From positions 13,126 through 77,125 of the forward strand of contig JBBQED010000013.1 in assembly GCA_038320345.1 (NCBI GenBank): a stretch of 64,000 nucleotides of DNA, given 5' to 3'. Below the pieces are notes generated by a model that saw only the letters and a list, made by a program, of their open reading frames with translations, searched no databases and was not told where the DNA came from. Positions 62,795 through 64,000 of this stretch are shown one piece after another. Source of the DNA: JBBQED01 sp038320345 (GTDB taxonomy: Bacteria; Bacteroidota; Bacteroidia; AKYH767-A; OLB10). Positions within the stretch are counted from its first letter, which is position 1, and every line of letters starts with the position of its first letter. The position numbers were made by a program, and so were the translations under genes.

Positions 62795-64000
62795 ATGGCT
62801 GAACTTAAGGATCAGGTAATTCCATCGCATTCTGAACTTCATGTTAAGAAGTTGCAGTTGCATTGGTTATTGCAGATTACGAAGGCGATTAATTATAATC
62901 TTCCTGCACCCCAGCTTTTCGAGATTTACGAAACCGTAATGCGGGATCAACTTAAGGTTAAAAACCTTTCTCTCTTTGTTCATGAGCTACATTGGCAACA
63001 GATTCTCACATATGGTGCTTCTGGTGGTTTTCACATGGATAATATTGAAGAGCGATTTGGTGAACTGAATGCACTTCAGTCCAATAATGTAGTGATGCCT
63101 GAATGGGTTCATGGTTTTGAAAGTATCATTCCTGTTTACCATGACAATCGTCCATTGGCGTATGCTTTCATTGGCGATCTGCAGCATGAGGAAATTAGCA
63201 GCTTAAAGGAAATACTTCCTTTTATTCATACAGTTACCAATATCATCGTAGTAGCTATTGAAAATAAACGGCTTACTAAAGATGCTATTCGCCAAGCTCA
63301 GATGCAACGTGAACTTGAACTGGCTGCACGGATGCAGAACATGCTTTTTCCTTCTCATCTCCCTGCAAATCGTCAGATTGATGTTGCTGCAACATATCTT
63401 CCTAACCAGCAAGTAGGAGGCGACTACTACGACTATATTGAACTGAACTCGGATGAACTGATGATTTGTATGGCCGATGTTTCCGGTAAGGGAATTTCTG
63501 CCGCATTGCTGATGTCGAATTTTCAGGCAAATCTGAATGCTAAAGCAAAGTATTTTACATCAATGCCTGATTTGATGTCGGAATTGAATGCTAGTGTAAA
63601 TAAGAGTGCTAAAGGAGAAAAGTTCATCACTGTATTTTTGGCGATCATCAATACAAAAACTAATATCATTCAGTATATCAATGCTGGTCAGAATCCACCT
63701 TTTATCTATCATAAAGGTGAGTTTACGATGCTTGAAAAAGGAACTACTGGATTAGGAATGTTTGAAGAGCTTCCTTTTATTCATGAAGGCATGGCCTATT
63801 TCCCGCCAGGTGCAACATTGTTTTGTTATACCGATGGAATCGTTGAACAAGAAAATGAAAAGGGAGATATTTTTGGAATAGAAATTTTGATGGATCTTTT
63901 GCGAGAGAATGATGATGTGTTTACCATGAAAGATTTACACTACAGAGTCATTGATCGTTTTAATGAATTCAGAAAAAATACGGACTCACTCGACGATGTC
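62795..64000 (+). CDS. SpoIIE-type PP2C phosphatase with GAF-like sensor (3' end beyond the window)
   Basis: 402 codons are visible. Residues about 1-160 look like a degenerate GAF/sensor domain. A short coiled coil (QAQMQRELELAARMQNMLFP) leads into the SpoIIE/PP2C domain: NQQVGGDYYDY, MADVSGKGISAALLMS, INAGQNPPFIY, TTGLGMF and LFCYTDGIVEQENEKG. The metal-binding Asp pair (GDYYD, ADVSG, YTDG) is intact. Such proteins reverse serine-kinase phosphorylation of anti-sigma-factor antagonists. The domain ends a few residues after the edge. No partner gene is visible. Confidence 0.93.
   Translation, partial: MAELKDQVIPSHSELHVKKLQLHWLLQITKAINYNLPAPQLFEIYETVMRDQLKVKNLSLFVHELHWQQILTYGASGGFHMDNIEERFGELNALQSNNVVMPEWVHGFESIIPVYHDNRPLAYAFIGDLQHEEISSLKEILPFIHTVTNIIVVAIENKRLTKDAIRQAQMQRELELAARMQNMLFPSHLPANRQIDVAATYLPNQQVGGDYYDYIELNSDELMICMADVSGKGISAALLMSNFQANLNAKAKYFTSMPDLMSELNASVNKSAKGEKFITVFLAIINTKTNIIQYINAGQNPPFIYHKGEFTMLEKGTTGLGMFEELPFIHEGMAYFPPGATLFCYTDGIVEQENEKGDIFGIEILMDLLRENDDVFTMKDLHYRVIDRFNEFRKNTDSLDDV

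Noticed and set aside
1..64000. Search for tRNA, rRNA, CRISPR, IS, phage and attachment sites
   Set aside because: No cloverleaf, rRNA block, repeat array, transposase or integrase was recognised; the 15-base tandem repeat is the only direct repeat of note.

Overview
The window is a piece of a Bacteroidota chromosome, most likely a free-living aerobic member related to the Chitinophagia/Sphingobacteriia/Saprospiria groups. The evidence is the gene order thrS-infC, four proteins with type IX secretion (T9SS) C-terminal sorting domains, many MKK-type signal peptides ending in Q, lipoproteins of the SCKK/ACKK type, and at least fifteen genes preceded by the Bacteroidota -7 promoter element TAnnTTTG. 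I saw no rRNA, tRNA, CRISPR array, insertion sequence or phage gene. The sequence is AT-rich and gene-dense with short intergenic gaps.

Layout. 1-8.1 kb (minus): translation genes infC (cut by the left edge) and thrS, a cytoplasmic GH13 glucosidase, an alkyltransferase-like DNA-damage sensor (plus), then an outer-membrane POTRA/barrel protein, a CdiI-type immunity-like protein and a short-chain dehydrogenase. 8.3-17.4 kb: patatin lipase, serine hydrolase of the class A beta-lactamase fold, acyl-CoA carboxylase beta subunit with a PaaY-like protein, phosphohexomutase with a DUF2279 protein, small envelope proteins. 17.6-22.1 kb: two T9SS cargo proteins and a DUF4199 membrane protein. 22.5-29.6 kb (plus): an unusual HTH/HNH-repeat protein followed by an apparent copper/redox metal cluster: two MbnP-like lipoproteins, an MbnH-like di-heme enzyme, a T9SS M1 peptidase, a YHS lipoprotein and a SCO protein. 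29.8-45.6 kb: a DUF3352/propeller membrane protein, OmpA proteins, folK with a deoxynucleoside kinase, TRIC channel, Bax-inhibitor-1 protein, DPP-IV-like, M61 and DUF4412 exported proteins. 45.8-54.2 kb: a T9SS choice-of-anchor B protein, a LytS/LytTR two-component pair, an M13 peptidase and an exported protein resembling the soluble tail of DUF2723 proteins. 54.3-64 kb: typA, DUF4397 lipoprotein, an FAD enzyme with a cysteine-bearing Rrf2 regulator, small cytosolic enzymes, an ankyrin protein, lpxD and a SpoIIE-type phosphatase cut by the right edge.

How the parts work together. Much of the window serves the envelope: outer-membrane barrels, OmpA anchors, exported peptidases (M1, M13, M61, S9) and T9SS cargo point to a protein-degrading, surface-active lifestyle. 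The MbnP/MbnP/MbnH/YHS/SCO stretch is the best candidate for an under-described system: a copper-binding pair maturated by a di-heme enzyme, placed next to a copper chaperone of cytochrome oxidase. A second theme is expression signals: infC has a perfect Shine-Dalgarno and an ATA start, in a phylum that mostly ignores Shine-Dalgarno pairing, and several other genes have their -7 promoter element so close to the start codon that the transcripts must be almost leaderless.
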